NCBI RefSeq assembly: GCF_002097535.1
Contig: NZ_CP020772.1
Coordinates: 1,240,001 to 1,304,000 of the forward strand
DNA: 64,000 nt
Origin: Halobacillus mangrovi
GTDB taxonomy: Bacteria > Bacillota > Bacilli > Bacillales > Halobacillaceae
Direction of reading: 5' to 3'
The translations under genes and the position numbers were made by a program. The notes under the pieces were generated by a model. The model saw nothing but the letters and a program-made list of their open reading frames with translations. It did no database searches and was not told the DNA's origin. This document shows, piece by piece, positions 26,714-35,540 of the stretch; position 1 is the first letter of the stretch; each line of letters starts with the position of its first letter.

Positions 26714-27655
26714 GTGATTCAATACGTTATTAAGCGGCTGCTCATTTCCATTCCTGTTTTGTTCGGGATTTCGATCGTAGCTTTCTTCATCGTCAGACTT
26801 GTACCAGGAGATACAGTAACAGCAATGCTCGGTAACAGCTATACGGAAAGTCAGGCAGAAGCGTTACGAGCAAAATATGGATTAGATAAACCGCTTATCC
26901 AGCAATATTTACTTTGGTTAGGCAATGTAGTCAAAGGTGATTTCGGTTATTCACAATTTACGAACACACCGGTCTTACAGGCGATATTAGCTCGATTACC
27001 AATTACGATTGAACTTGCGATTTTAAGTGTAGTCATTGCAGTGGTCCTGGCTATTCCTCTTGGAACGATTGCCGCTTTACGCAGGAACAGCAAGTTCGAT
27101 TATGGTGCCAGCTTTTTCGGAATGCTCGGTATATCCATCCCGAACTTTTGGCTGGGGACATTAATGATCCTTTTCTTATCGTTATATGCGGGCTGGTTTC
27201 CTTCAGGAGGCTTTGTCGGGCTGTATGAAAGTGTATGGGGTAACTTAAAAAGCATGCTTTTACCGGCTATTGCCCTCGGGACCGCTGTCGGTGCGGTTGC
27301 GATGCGGATGACACGCTCGTCCATGCTTGAGGTGACCAATCAGGAATACATTAAAATGGCACGTGCAAAAGGAGTCTCTAACCAGCGCCTCATCTGGAAG
27401 CATGCGATTAAAAACGCATTGATCCCCGTCGTGACTGTCCTGGGGATTCAGACCGGGTATTTACTCGGCGGCTCTGTTGTCATTGAACAGATTTTCGGTT
27501 TGCCAGGTGTCGGTCAGCTTGCCCTGGCGGCTATCACGAACCGGGATTACGCTCTACTGCAAGGAACGATTTTGTTTATCGCAAGCGCTTTTGTTCTTGT
27601 AAATCTGATTGTCGATATCATTTACGGATTCCTGAATCCGCAAATTCGTTACTAG
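26714..27655 (+). CDS. Peptide ABC transporter permease (DppB/OppB family)
   Basis: 313 residues with six helices. N-terminus MIQYVIKRLLISIPVLFGISIV; the conserved RLVPGDTV and the coupling EAA loop EYIKMARAKGVSNQRLIWKHAIKNALIP are clear. GTG start after GGAGGGAGAAA. It pairs with the DppC-type permease 16 nt downstream to form the membrane channel. Gene order B-C-D-F and spacing are those of standard dipeptide/oligopeptide uptake operons. Confidence 0.95.
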   Translation: MIQYVIKRLLISIPVLFGISIVAFFIVRLVPGDTVTAMLGNSYTESQAEALRAKYGLDKPLIQQYLLWLGNVVKGDFGYSQFTNTPVLQAILARLPITIELAILSVVIAVVLAIPLGTIAALRRNSKFDYGASFFGMLGISIPNFWLGTLMILFLSLYAGWFPSGGFVGLYESVWGNLKSMLLPAIALGTAVGAVAMRMTRSSMLEVTNQEYIKMARAKGVSNQRLIWKHAIKNALIPVVTVLGIQTGYLLGGSVVIEQIFGLPGVGQLALAAITNRDYALLQGTILFIASAFVLVNLIVDIIYGFLNPQIRY

Positions 27656-27671
27656 GAAGGAGGGATCATAG

Positions 27672-28511
27672 GTGTCAGACCTATGGTATCAATTAAAGAA
27701 GAATAAAATTGCGATGTTCGGATTGTTCATGACATTGGTTTTGATGATCCTCGCCATTGCTGCTCCCATTGTAGCTCCCTATGACCCGTATAAAATGGCA
27801 CCAGAAGCAAGGCTTGCCGGACCTAGTCTTGCTCACTTACTGGGTACTGATCAGTTCGGTCGGGATATTTTGAGTCGGATCATATACGGAACAAGAATTT
27901 CACTACAAGTGGGCATTATCTCCGTTGGTCTTTCCCTCGTACTTGGGACGATCATCGGTGTTGTCGCTGGTTATTACGGTAAATGGGTGGATGCAGCGCT
28001 GTCCCGGTTGACAGATGTCATGTTCGCATTTCCTGATATTTTGCTTGCTCTAGTCATTATGGCGATCCTGGGTCCAAGTCTAACGAACTTGATGATTGCT
28101 GTAGGAATCGTCTATACTCCAATTTTTGCCCGGATTGCACGAGGATCCGTTCTTGCTAATAAAAATTCGCTTTATATTGAAGCCGCAAAGTCCATGGGTG
28201 TCAGCAACTTGAAAATCATGTGGAAGCACATTCTTCCGAACAGTATGGCCCCGCTGATCGTACAGGTTACCTTATCGTTTGCATTCGCGATTCTTGCAGA
28301 AGCTGCGCTCAGTTTCCTTGGATTAGGTGTTTCTCCAGATACGCCTTCTTGGGGAATTATGCTTAGTGAAGGGAAAGATTGGATGGAATCCGCCTGGTGG
28401 ATCGCTGTCTTCCCTGGTATTGCGATTACGTTAGCGGTCTTCAGTTTCAATGTTATGGGAGATGGACTACGTGACGCGCTGGACCCTCGCCTGAAAAATG
28501 AGTCAGCGTAA
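27672..28511 (+). CDS. Peptide ABC transporter permease (DppC/OppC family)
   Basis: 279 residues, six helices. The N-terminal MSDLWYQLKKNKIAMFGLFMTL anchor, GTDQFGRDILSRIIYGTRISLQVG, the EAA loop YIEAAKSMGVSNLKIMWKHILPN and the C-terminal MGDGLRDALDPRLKN are diagnostic. The GTG start has AAGGAGGGA about 8 nt upstream. It forms a heterodimer with the preceding permease. Confidence 0.95.
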   Translation: MSDLWYQLKKNKIAMFGLFMTLVLMILAIAAPIVAPYDPYKMAPEARLAGPSLAHLLGTDQFGRDILSRIIYGTRISLQVGIISVGLSLVLGTIIGVVAGYYGKWVDAALSRLTDVMFAFPDILLALVIMAILGPSLTNLMIAVGIVYTPIFARIARGSVLANKNSLYIEAAKSMGVSNLKIMWKHILPNSMAPLIVQVTLSFAFAILAEAALSFLGLGVSPDTPSWGIMLSEGKDWMESAWWIAVFPGIAITLAVFSFNVMGDGLRDALDPRLKNESA

Positions 28512-28527
28512 GAAAAGGAGAGATTCG

Positions 28528-29556
28528 ATGTCTGATTACATTATGGAAGTCAATGATTTGAAGACCCATTTTCACACGAAAAAAGGCGTCGTCAAAGCCG
28601 TTGACGGAGTCAGTCTCAAAGTGAAAAAAGGAGAGATTCTCGCTGTTGTTGGAGAATCTGGCTGCGGAAAAAGTGTGACGTCCCAATCGATTATGCGACT
28701 AGTTGGGGACAAGAAAAGTGAAGAGGTTACTGGGGAAGTGCTTTATCACGGTCAAGATCTTTTGAAAAAGTCGAACTTAGAGATGCAAAAGATTCGCGGA
28801 AAAGATCTTTCGATGGTTTTTCAGGACCCGATGACCTCTTTGAATCCAGCCTATACGGTTGGAACACAGATTTCAGAAATGCCGATCATTCATGAGAAGA
28901 AAGATAAGAAATCCGCTTGGAAACGTGCGGTGGAAATGTTGACAAAGGTCGGGATCCCGTCACCAGCCAAGCGGGCCGAGCAGTATCCTCACCACTTCAG
29001 TGGAGGGATGCGTCAGCGTGGGGTGATTGCTATGTCGCTCGCTTGTGACCCTGATCTGATCATTGCCGATGAGCCCACGACCGCGCTTGATGTTACGATT
29101 CAGGCCCAAGTGCTGGATATTTTAAAAGGATTGAGAGATGACACCGGTACAGCCATCGTTATGATCACTCACGATTTAGGAGTTGTTGCAGAACTTTGTG
29201 ACCGGGTCGCTGTCATGTACGCAGGAAAAATCGTAGAGGAAGGCACAGTGGAGGATATTTTTGATCGTCCTAAACATCCCTACACGCAAGGACTATTGAA
29301 CTCAGTTCCCCGACCTGGCAAACGAGAGCGACTGGAGCCCATTGAAGGACAGCCGCCAAACCTGCACGACCTGCCAGAAGGGTGCCGATTTGCGGATCGC
29401 TGCCCATTCGTGATGGATCAATGCTTAGAAAAACAACCAGCTCTTATGCCTTCCGAGTCGGAGCAACATACCGTGGCTTGCTGGTTAGAAGAGGAGGATA
29501 ACAACGATGACAACGGAAGAAATCGTACGGGTCGAAGGGTTGAAGAAGTACTTTAA
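28528..29556 (+). CDS. Peptide ABC transporter ATPase (DppD/OppD family)
   Basis: 342 residues from the ATG after AAAAGGAGAG; an in-frame ATG at 28498 overlaps the previous stop and is rejected. Walker A GESGCGKS, Q-loop MVFQDPMTSLNP, ABC signature HFSGGMRQRG, Walker B LIIADEPTTALD and H-loop ITHD are all intact. The C-terminal extension has the Cys-rich peptide-transporter motif (GCRFADRCPFVMDQC), which binds an iron-sulfur cluster in some homologues. The last 50 nt overlap the next ATPase gene in another frame. Confidence 0.95.
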   Translation: MSDYIMEVNDLKTHFHTKKGVVKAVDGVSLKVKKGEILAVVGESGCGKSVTSQSIMRLVGDKKSEEVTGEVLYHGQDLLKKSNLEMQKIRGKDLSMVFQDPMTSLNPAYTVGTQISEMPIIHEKKDKKSAWKRAVEMLTKVGIPSPAKRAEQYPHHFSGGMRQRGVIAMSLACDPDLIIADEPTTALDVTIQAQVLDILKGLRDDTGTAIVMITHDLGVVAELCDRVAVMYAGKIVEEGTVEDIFDRPKHPYTQGLLNSVPRPGKRERLEPIEGQPPNLHDLPEGCRFADRCPFVMDQCLEKQPALMPSESEQHTVACWLEEEDNNDDNGRNRTGRRVEEVL

Positions 29557-30469
29557 TATTTCTAATGGATTGTTTCGAAAAAAGAGTACGGTTAAAGCCG
29601 TGGACGACATCAGTTTTTCAGTTCATAAAGGGGAGACATTAGGAATCGTAGGTGAATCCGGATGTGGGAAATCAACGACAGGTCGTTTGTTGATGCGATT
29701 GTTGGATGCCACCGACGGCTCGATCTATTTTGAAGGAGAAAACATCCTCGATTGGGATAAAAAAGAGCTGAAAAAGCGACGTCGGGACTTTCAAATGATC
29801 TTTCAGGATCCGTTTGCCTCGTTAAATCCTCGGATGACCGTCATGGATGTCATTGAGGAACCGTTGACAACGGTCGGGATGCCAAAAAAGGAACGGAAGG
29901 AACGAGTCCATAAATTGCTTAAGGATGTCGGGATTCCGGAGAGCTATAAGGATCGTTATCCACATGAGTTTTCTGGAGGTCAGCGTCAACGGATCGGGAT
30001 TGCGCGTGCGCTAGCTTTAAAGCCGAAGTTCATTGTTGCTGATGAGCCGGTTGCAGCTTTAGACGTCTCCATTCAAGCGCAGGTCATTAACCTTTTGATG
30101 GACTTGCAGGAAGAATACAATTTTACGTATTTATTCATCGCCCACGACTTGAGTGTCGTACAGTATATCAGTGACCGTGTTGGGGTTATGTACCTTGGTC
30201 AGATGATGGAGCTGGCCGAGAGTGACGAGATTTATGATAAACCTCTGCACCCCTATACAAAAGCACTTATGTCCGCGATTCCCGTGCCTGATATCCATGT
30301 ACAAAGAGAAAGAATTCCACTCGAGGGAGAGGTTCCGAGTCCCGATAATCCCCCGACAGGGTGCCGTTTTCATACCCGTTGTCCCATTGCGACTGAACAA
30401 TGTAAACGGGAAGTTCCGGAATTCAGAGAAATAAAAAATGGTCATTATGTGGCCTGTCATGAGGTGTAA
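29507..30469 (+). CDS. Peptide ABC transporter ATPase (DppF/OppF family)
   Basis: 320 residues. Walker A GESGCGKSTTG, Q-loop MIFQDPFASLNP, signature EFSGGQRQRIG, Walker B FIVADEPVAALD, H-loop IAHDLSVV. The C-terminal GCRFHTRCPIATEQC again has the four-Cys motif. AGAGGAGGATAAC before the ATG is inside the previous gene. It forms the heterodimeric motor with the DppD-type ATPase. The 50-nt overlap implies coupled synthesis. Confidence 0.95.
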   Translation: MTTEEIVRVEGLKKYFNISNGLFRKKSTVKAVDDISFSVHKGETLGIVGESGCGKSTTGRLLMRLLDATDGSIYFEGENILDWDKKELKKRRRDFQMIFQDPFASLNPRMTVMDVIEEPLTTVGMPKKERKERVHKLLKDVGIPESYKDRYPHEFSGGQRQRIGIARALALKPKFIVADEPVAALDVSIQAQVINLLMDLQEEYNFTYLFIAHDLSVVQYISDRVGVMYLGQMMELAESDEIYDKPLHPYTKALMSAIPVPDIHVQRERIPLEGEVPSPDNPPTGCRFHTRCPIATEQCKREVPEFREIKNGHYVACHEV

Positions 30470-30472
30470 TCT

Positions 30473-31138
30473 ATGAAACTAAATACTTTTTCTATTATAG
30501 CCCGCTGTCCTGATACTGGAAATTTTGGCGGGGCTGTAGCGACTTGTTTCCCTGGGGTCGGGGCTTATTCACCCCATATCGAACCGAATGTGGGAGCGGT
30601 TGTTACTCAAGGGTGGGTTAATCCTCCACTAGGTCAAGAAGGGCTCGATCACCTCAAACAAGGCAGAACGGCGAATGAAACACTGAACCATCTATTGCTG
30701 GATGACCCAGGTAAAGAACTTCGCCAAGTTTCAGTCATGGATTCCTACGGCAATTGTGCTGCTTATACTGGAGTTGAAAACGACGGCTACAAAGGTCATC
30801 GGATCGGTGATCAATACTCTATTCAAGGAAACTTGTTAACGGGACCAGAGGTGATTGATGACATGGCTGCTGCCTTCGAAAATTCTTCAGGGCCCTTAGC
30901 AGAACGCTTGCTTACAGCTCTAGAAGCGGCGGACGCAGCAGGCGGAGATGTGAGAGGCAAGCAGTCATCCGCTGTCAAAGTGGTGGCTGTCGATCAATAT
31001 CCATTTGTTGATTTTCGGGTCGATGATCATGAAGAACCTGTTAGAGAATTACGCCGAATCTATGAGAAGAACAAATCGGTCTTGATTGAACGCTATTATG
31101 AATGGATTGATGCAGTGAAGGAAGGTACAGTCTTTTAA
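30473..31138 (+). CDS. DUF1028 family protein
   Basis: 221 residues matching the DUF1028 family, an Ntn-hydrolase-like fold. The start MKLNTFSIIARCPDTGNFG, GVGAYSPHIEPNVGAVVTQGWVNP, and GHRIGDQYSIQGNLLTGPEV are typical. A GAGGTG site lies before the ATG, 3 nt after the ATPase stop. DUF1028 genes often travel with peptide transporters and amidohydrolases, so a role in breaking an imported amide or peptide is possible but unproven. No signal peptide is seen, so it acts in the cytoplasm. Confidence 0.88.
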   Translation: MKLNTFSIIARCPDTGNFGGAVATCFPGVGAYSPHIEPNVGAVVTQGWVNPPLGQEGLDHLKQGRTANETLNHLLLDDPGKELRQVSVMDSYGNCAAYTGVENDGYKGHRIGDQYSIQGNLLTGPEVIDDMAAAFENSSGPLAERLLTALEAADAAGGDVRGKQSSAVKVVAVDQYPFVDFRVDDHEEPVRELRRIYEKNKSVLIERYYEWIDAVKEGTVF

Positions 31139-31189
31139 GAATTTTCTTTTTTCGACAATCTCTTCTATAGTTGAAGATGAGGTGGGGCG

Positions 31190-33310
31190 ATGAAAACAGA
31201 GTTGTTAAACCAGTTGAAAAATCAATTCTATCAGGATCAAATCTACTTAATCGATAAAGAATCTAGAAAGGCGATCTCTGGAAGAGTAAACTTTATCAAC
31301 GTAACCAGTTGGATTGACATATGTCTGGAGAGTCAAGAATCGGTTATTCATTTGTCTCCAACCATGCAAGGTTTCCAGTATGAAGATATCATTGTCGTTC
31401 TTTCAGGTTCAAAAAACTATAACGAAAAAGAAGCGTATGACTATTTCCATCAATATGAGCCGTGGCTGAAATTACTGATGAATTATATGAAGGATCAAGA
31501 GAAGCAAAACTCTCTTGATCTATTGATGGATGTCGCTCATACGCTTGCTTCTCGTATGTATGAGGACAACATATTGGACATCATTATAGAGTCTGTCGTT
31601 GATGCTCTTTCTGCAGCTGACACAGGCTTTTTGTTCTTACACGACGACAGGCTTGACAAACTTCTTGTTCAATCCGCTGTCGGCTTTAAAGAACAGAGCT
31701 ATAAGAAAACGAGATTAAGAGTAGGTGAAGGTGTCAGCGGCATGGTGTTCCAACATGGGAAGTCTATGATGATCCATGGGGAAAAAGAAATCGCCGAAAC
31801 GATGGGCAATATGTCTGAAGCCAACTTTCAATATTACATTGACTCGACAATAGATAAAGCATTCCCGGACAGCATGATCTCTGTTCCCTTGCGCTTCCAG
31901 TACGAGACGATTGGCGTACTGACGATCGATAGTTTCAAGGTCAACAGCTTTTTCTCCGAGCAGGATTTAGAACTACTGGAATCGCTTGCCGACCACGTAG
32001 CGATTGTCATTACCCATTCGAAACTTTATAAGCAGGAACGTAAGCAGCGGAAAGAATTGCAACAAACTCACCAGGCTTTAAGAAAAGAACATCTAACCAT
32101 GCAACGTACAACAGATTTTCACCACCAGCTAACCAACATTGCGGCCCGAGGAGAAGGTGCCGATGCTATTGTGCGTACATTGAAGCGTATGGTCCGCTAT
32201 CCTTTTGCTATCTATGATTCGTTACTAAAACCTTTTTACATTGACAACGAAGCGAAAGATAAGCATTTGCCGGAGAAGTTCTTAAATCATGATCGTGTGA
32301 AAAAGGTCATATCGACGAACAAGTGGCAGCAAATGACTACGGAAGGAGAAGAGCGTTTAGTCGTTCTTCCAGTAGTTGGTGTGGATTCGATGTGGGGATT
32401 TCTTTGTGTGTGGATCGACTCCGCTGACTTCTTTGAAAATGATATTGTTTTGTTCGAATACGGGGCTACGGTGTTGTCCTTAGAACTAACTAAGCAGGAT
32501 GCCATTCGAGAAGCTGAGAATAGAGCGAAGGGTGAACTTGTTGAAGGAGTACTTGCTGGTGAAATGACTCCTTCACTTGAGTCACAGGCTTCAAACCTGG
32601 GATTTTCCCCATCGGATTATTATGTAATGGTCTTGTGTAAGATTGACCCTGCATTAGTTGAAAACGCTGGAATGGTTCAAGATGCAAGAAGGCAGAAAGA
32701 TGAGGTTGTGGAGTTAATAGAGCACGCCTTAGCTGTCCATCGAATTAATGGCATTGTTTCAATGAACAGCTCTTATCTATTTGCCATGGTCAGCTTCCCG
32801 GATGGAGAAGGGAAAATGGCTGCAAGAGAAAACATCAAACCTTTTGTTCATCAAATGGAAAAGACGTCTGCCCCGATTAAGCTGGGAGTCGGTCGAGTAC
32901 ATAAAAACTTGTCAAGATTGAATCACTCGTATAAAGACGCAGAAAAATGTATTCAGCTTCTTGAAAATCAGCCAGGAAAAAAAGTAATGAGTTTTATCGA
33001 AGCTGGAATTTATCGTTTCTTTTTACAGCATAGCGAAGAAGAACTCGATCTCTATGTTTCTGATATTCTTGGGCCATTAATTCAATATGATCATAAGAAA
33101 AACGGTGAGCTAATTCAAACATTAATCACATATATTATGCATGATAAGGATTTACGAAAAATTACAGAACAGCTGAATATTCATGCAAACACGCTCTATT
33201 ATCGAATCAAACGGATCCAGGATATCCTTGAGCTTGATTTTGACGACTCAGGAGATTGGTTCAATGTTCAGCTTGCCTGTCAAGTCTATAAATATATCAA
33301 CGAGAAATAG
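31190..33310 (+). CDS. GAF-domain PucR-family transcriptional regulator
   Basis: 706 residues, long for the family. The first 110 or so residues resemble no domain I can name. A GAF domain follows (about 115-280, LDLLMDVAHTLASRMYEDNILDIIIESVVDALSAADTGFLFLHD), then a coiled coil (about 285-315), a second sensor-like part, a PucR GGDEF-like region (about 480-600) and the C-terminal helix-turn-helix (LRKITEQLNIHANTLYYRIKRIQDILEL). It sits inside the peptide-transport operon and probably senses its substrate or product. AGGTGGGG precedes the ATG. The ligand is unknown. Confidence 0.85.
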   Translation: MKTELLNQLKNQFYQDQIYLIDKESRKAISGRVNFINVTSWIDICLESQESVIHLSPTMQGFQYEDIIVVLSGSKNYNEKEAYDYFHQYEPWLKLLMNYMKDQEKQNSLDLLMDVAHTLASRMYEDNILDIIIESVVDALSAADTGFLFLHDDRLDKLLVQSAVGFKEQSYKKTRLRVGEGVSGMVFQHGKSMMIHGEKEIAETMGNMSEANFQYYIDSTIDKAFPDSMISVPLRFQYETIGVLTIDSFKVNSFFSEQDLELLESLADHVAIVITHSKLYKQERKQRKELQQTHQALRKEHLTMQRTTDFHHQLTNIAARGEGADAIVRTLKRMVRYPFAIYDSLLKPFYIDNEAKDKHLPEKFLNHDRVKKVISTNKWQQMTTEGEERLVVLPVVGVDSMWGFLCVWIDSADFFENDIVLFEYGATVLSLELTKQDAIREAENRAKGELVEGVLAGEMTPSLESQASNLGFSPSDYYVMVLCKIDPALVENAGMVQDARRQKDEVVELIEHALAVHRINGIVSMNSSYLFAMVSFPDGEGKMAARENIKPFVHQMEKTSAPIKLGVGRVHKNLSRLNHSYKDAEKCIQLLENQPGKKVMSFIEAGIYRFFLQHSEEELDLYVSDILGPLIQYDHKKNGELIQTLITYIMHDKDLRKITEQLNIHANTLYYRIKRIQDILELDFDDSGDWFNVQLACQVYKYINEK

Positions 33311-33323
33311 GGAGGGAAAGCAA

Positions 33324-34475
33324 ATGCTAGCCATACAAAATGTCACCATCATCCCTGTCACAGGTCCTCCTATTAATCATGCGACTCTAATTATTGAGAA
33401 CGGAAAGGTTAAGTTCTTTGGAAATGGGAGTATCGATGTTTCAGGTTGTGAGGAGATTATTAATGGAGAAGAGAAAATACTTACTCCTGGTTGGATCGAT
33501 GCTCATACCCATTTAGGAATAGATGAAGAAGGGTATGGTTGGGAAGGTGCAGACTTTAATGAAACATCTGAGGCGATGACACCTCACCTGCGAGCGATTG
33601 ACGGTGTGAATCCGTGTGATCAGGGTTTTGTAGATGCTATCCAGGCGGGGATTACAACAGCCCAAGTTTTGCCTGGGAGTGCGAATGTTATTGGCGGCTT
33701 GACCGCTGTTGTAAAAGTAAAGCCCAGCGCAGTCGTTGAGAATATGGTTATGAAAGAAGAAGCAGGACTGAAAATGGCCTTAGGAGAAAATCCGAAAAAG
33801 TTTCATGGTCAACAAGGAAGAGCACCTGTGACTCGAATGGGTGTAGCTGCAATGATTCGGGAGAGTTTTGTTAAAGCTTCCCATTATTTAGAAACAGATC
33901 AGCCCCGCAATTTGAGACTGGAGGCGATCGGAAAAGTGCTCGAGCGAAAACTCCCTCTTTGTGTACATGCTCATCGTGCTGATGATATTATGACGGCTAT
34001 CAGGATTGCCAATGAGTTTGAGATTGACTTACATGTCGAGCATGTCACAGAAGGGCATAAGATTGCTCAGCATCTTAAAAAGTATAAGGAACGCTATAAA
34101 TTTTCGGTAGGGCCAACATTATCAAGTCGAAAAAAAGTCGAGCTAGGAAACATTTCGTGGGAAACCTATTCAACCCTTGATGAGCATGGAGTTCCTTTTG
34201 CAATTATTACCGACCATCCCGTTATCCCTATTGGTCAGCTTCAAACATCGACTCAGCTCGCCGTAAAGGCTGGGCTTGATGGTAATGTCGCCTTGGAAGG
34301 TGTAACCATTCGGGCGGCAGAGGTATTAGGAGTCGCAGATCGGATAGGTAGTATTGAGGTTGGAAAAGATGCGGATTTCGTCCTATGGGACAAGCATCCA
34401 ATTAAAGAAAATGGCCGTGCAGTAATGACCTTTGTGGACGGCGAGATGGTCTACAAAGAAGAATCGTCTATATAA
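33324..34475 (+). CDS. Metal-dependent amidohydrolase
   Basis: 383 residues from the ATG after GGGAGGG; the open frame further upstream overlaps the regulator and is not used. Amidohydrolase metal sites: H-x-H in TPGWIDAHTHLGID, LPLCVHAHRADD, HVEHVTEGH and AIITDHPV. The ADFVLWD near the C-terminus is also typical. Related to imidazolonepropionase/prolidase-like cytoplasmic amidohydrolases. As last gene of the transporter operon it likely hydrolyses an imported cyclic amide or peptide derivative. A strong terminator follows. Confidence 0.85.
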   Translation: MLAIQNVTIIPVTGPPINHATLIIENGKVKFFGNGSIDVSGCEEIINGEEKILTPGWIDAHTHLGIDEEGYGWEGADFNETSEAMTPHLRAIDGVNPCDQGFVDAIQAGITTAQVLPGSANVIGGLTAVVKVKPSAVVENMVMKEEAGLKMALGENPKKFHGQQGRAPVTRMGVAAMIRESFVKASHYLETDQPRNLRLEAIGKVLERKLPLCVHAHRADDIMTAIRIANEFEIDLHVEHVTEGHKIAQHLKKYKERYKFSVGPTLSSRKKVELGNISWETYSTLDEHGVPFAIITDHPVIPIGQLQTSTQLAVKAGLDGNVALEGVTIRAAEVLGVADRIGSIEVGKDADFVLWDKHPIKENGRAVMTFVDGEMVYKEESSI

Positions 34476-34490
34476 GAGTATCAAAGGAGA

Positions 34491-34516
34491 AACCCGTCAT
34501 CTGACGGGTTTTTTAT
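34491..34516 (+). terminator. Terminator of the peptide-transport operon
   Basis: AACCCGTCA / TGACGGGTT perfect stem with a 2-nt loop followed by TTTTTT. Confidence 0.93.
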
Positions 34517-34545
34517 TTTGAAAAGCAGAAATCCCTAAATCATCT

Positions 34546-34578
34546 CCTCAGGTCATCCAGAATCTGGATGACCTGAGG
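34546..34578. repeat. CCTCAGG palindrome, copy 2
   Basis: Arms CCTCAGGTCATCCAG / CTGGATGACCTGAGG with centre AAT. It begins 30 nt after a terminator. The flanks add three further pairs (CTC / GAG side). Confidence 0.93.
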
Positions 34579-34667
34579 AGGTAATTTATTCCTTTAATTC
34601 AAAGAATGTTTCTTTGAGTGGCGCTGTATAATGATGTATCAAAACTGAATAGCAGGGAGAGGAATGG

Positions 34668-35360
34668 ATGAAATATGTAAAGATTTCAGGGTACATCCTT
34701 GGTGTTCTTGTTATTTTCCTAGTAGGAATTATGATCGGTAAAACCGGGGCAGAGACGACGTTGAATAATATGAAAGTGGATATAAAAGCAATGGAGGAAG
34801 AAGCAATATCAGCTAACAAGCAAATGGACCAACTTGATGAAGAATTGAAGACTTTACAAACTGATAAAAAGGAGACCCTCACGCTGATTGATCAGAAAGA
34901 AGAATTAGAAAATGAAGTAGCGGCTCTGCAAAAGGAATTAGATAATACTCAGTCCACTTTAGATGAAGAACTTAAAGTTGGAAGAGAGGCAATTGAAAGT
35001 AAGCTGAAAAAAGAAAATGATAAACTTACTAATTTAGAGAATGAGGTGAAGGCACTTCAATCCCAGGTCGATGAGAAAAAGAAAGAAATGGACCGATTGA
35101 CAGGAGAACTGAAAAAAGCGAAGGATGAGCCAAGAACGTTGATTGCTGGCCAATATGTTGTTGGTAAAGACTTACCTGCTGGACGCTATCAGGTGACGAA
35201 CATAGGGGATGGGACAAACTTTTTCGTTTACGACAGCAGCGGATATCCAACCGTCAATACGATCCTTGGGGAAGATTTTTATGGGGACTACGTGTTTTTT
35301 ACAGATGATGGAGATCAAATTGAAACACACGGCAAAGTAAAATTAATACCTGTAGAGTAA
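34668..35360 (+). CDS. Exported coiled-coil protein with C-terminal beta domain
   Basis: 230 residues. One N-terminal membrane helix (about 7-23, GYILGVLVIFLVGIMIG) is an uncleaved anchor. Residues about 35-150 are a long Glu/Lys/Gln heptad-like coiled coil. The last 70 residues (GQYVVGKDLPAGRYQVTNIGDG...) resemble a small beta domain found at the end of many Firmicute surface proteins and lipoproteins, with the V-G-K-D-x-P-A-G-R-Y signature. GAGAGGAATGG precedes the ATG. Location beside three zinc-ribbon membrane proteins suggests an envelope role, but the function is unknown. Confidence 0.75.
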   Translation: MKYVKISGYILGVLVIFLVGIMIGKTGAETTLNNMKVDIKAMEEEAISANKQMDQLDEELKTLQTDKKETLTLIDQKEELENEVAALQKELDNTQSTLDEELKVGREAIESKLKKENDKLTNLENEVKALQSQVDEKKKEMDRLTGELKKAKDEPRTLIAGQYVVGKDLPAGRYQVTNIGDGTNFFVYDSSGYPTVNTILGEDFYGDYVFFTDDGDQIETHGKVKLIPVE

Positions 35361-35361
35361 C

Positions 35362-35400
35362 AAAACCCCGGACTGAGTGACTCTCAGTCCAGGGTTTTTA
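35362..35400 (+). terminator. Terminator after the coiled-coil protein gene
   Basis: AAAACCCCGGACTGAG / CTCAGTCCAGGGTTTT, 16 bp with one mismatch, then TTT. Confidence 0.9.
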
Positions 35401-35540
35401 CATGAATTGGAAAATGTGGAGGGTTAATTTGTAGAAATGGTTATGAACAGAGTCTAAGTAATCATACATATAAACGCGTCGTAATGTTAAAGGAGGGGGG
35501 ATCAGATGCACTCCATCCAAATAGAAAGGAGAGTTGTGTT

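Noticed and set aside
34546..34578. Palindromes as ordinary Rho-independent terminators
   Set aside because: Stem is long and perfect, but no T-run follows on either strand, and a normal terminator is usually next to it.
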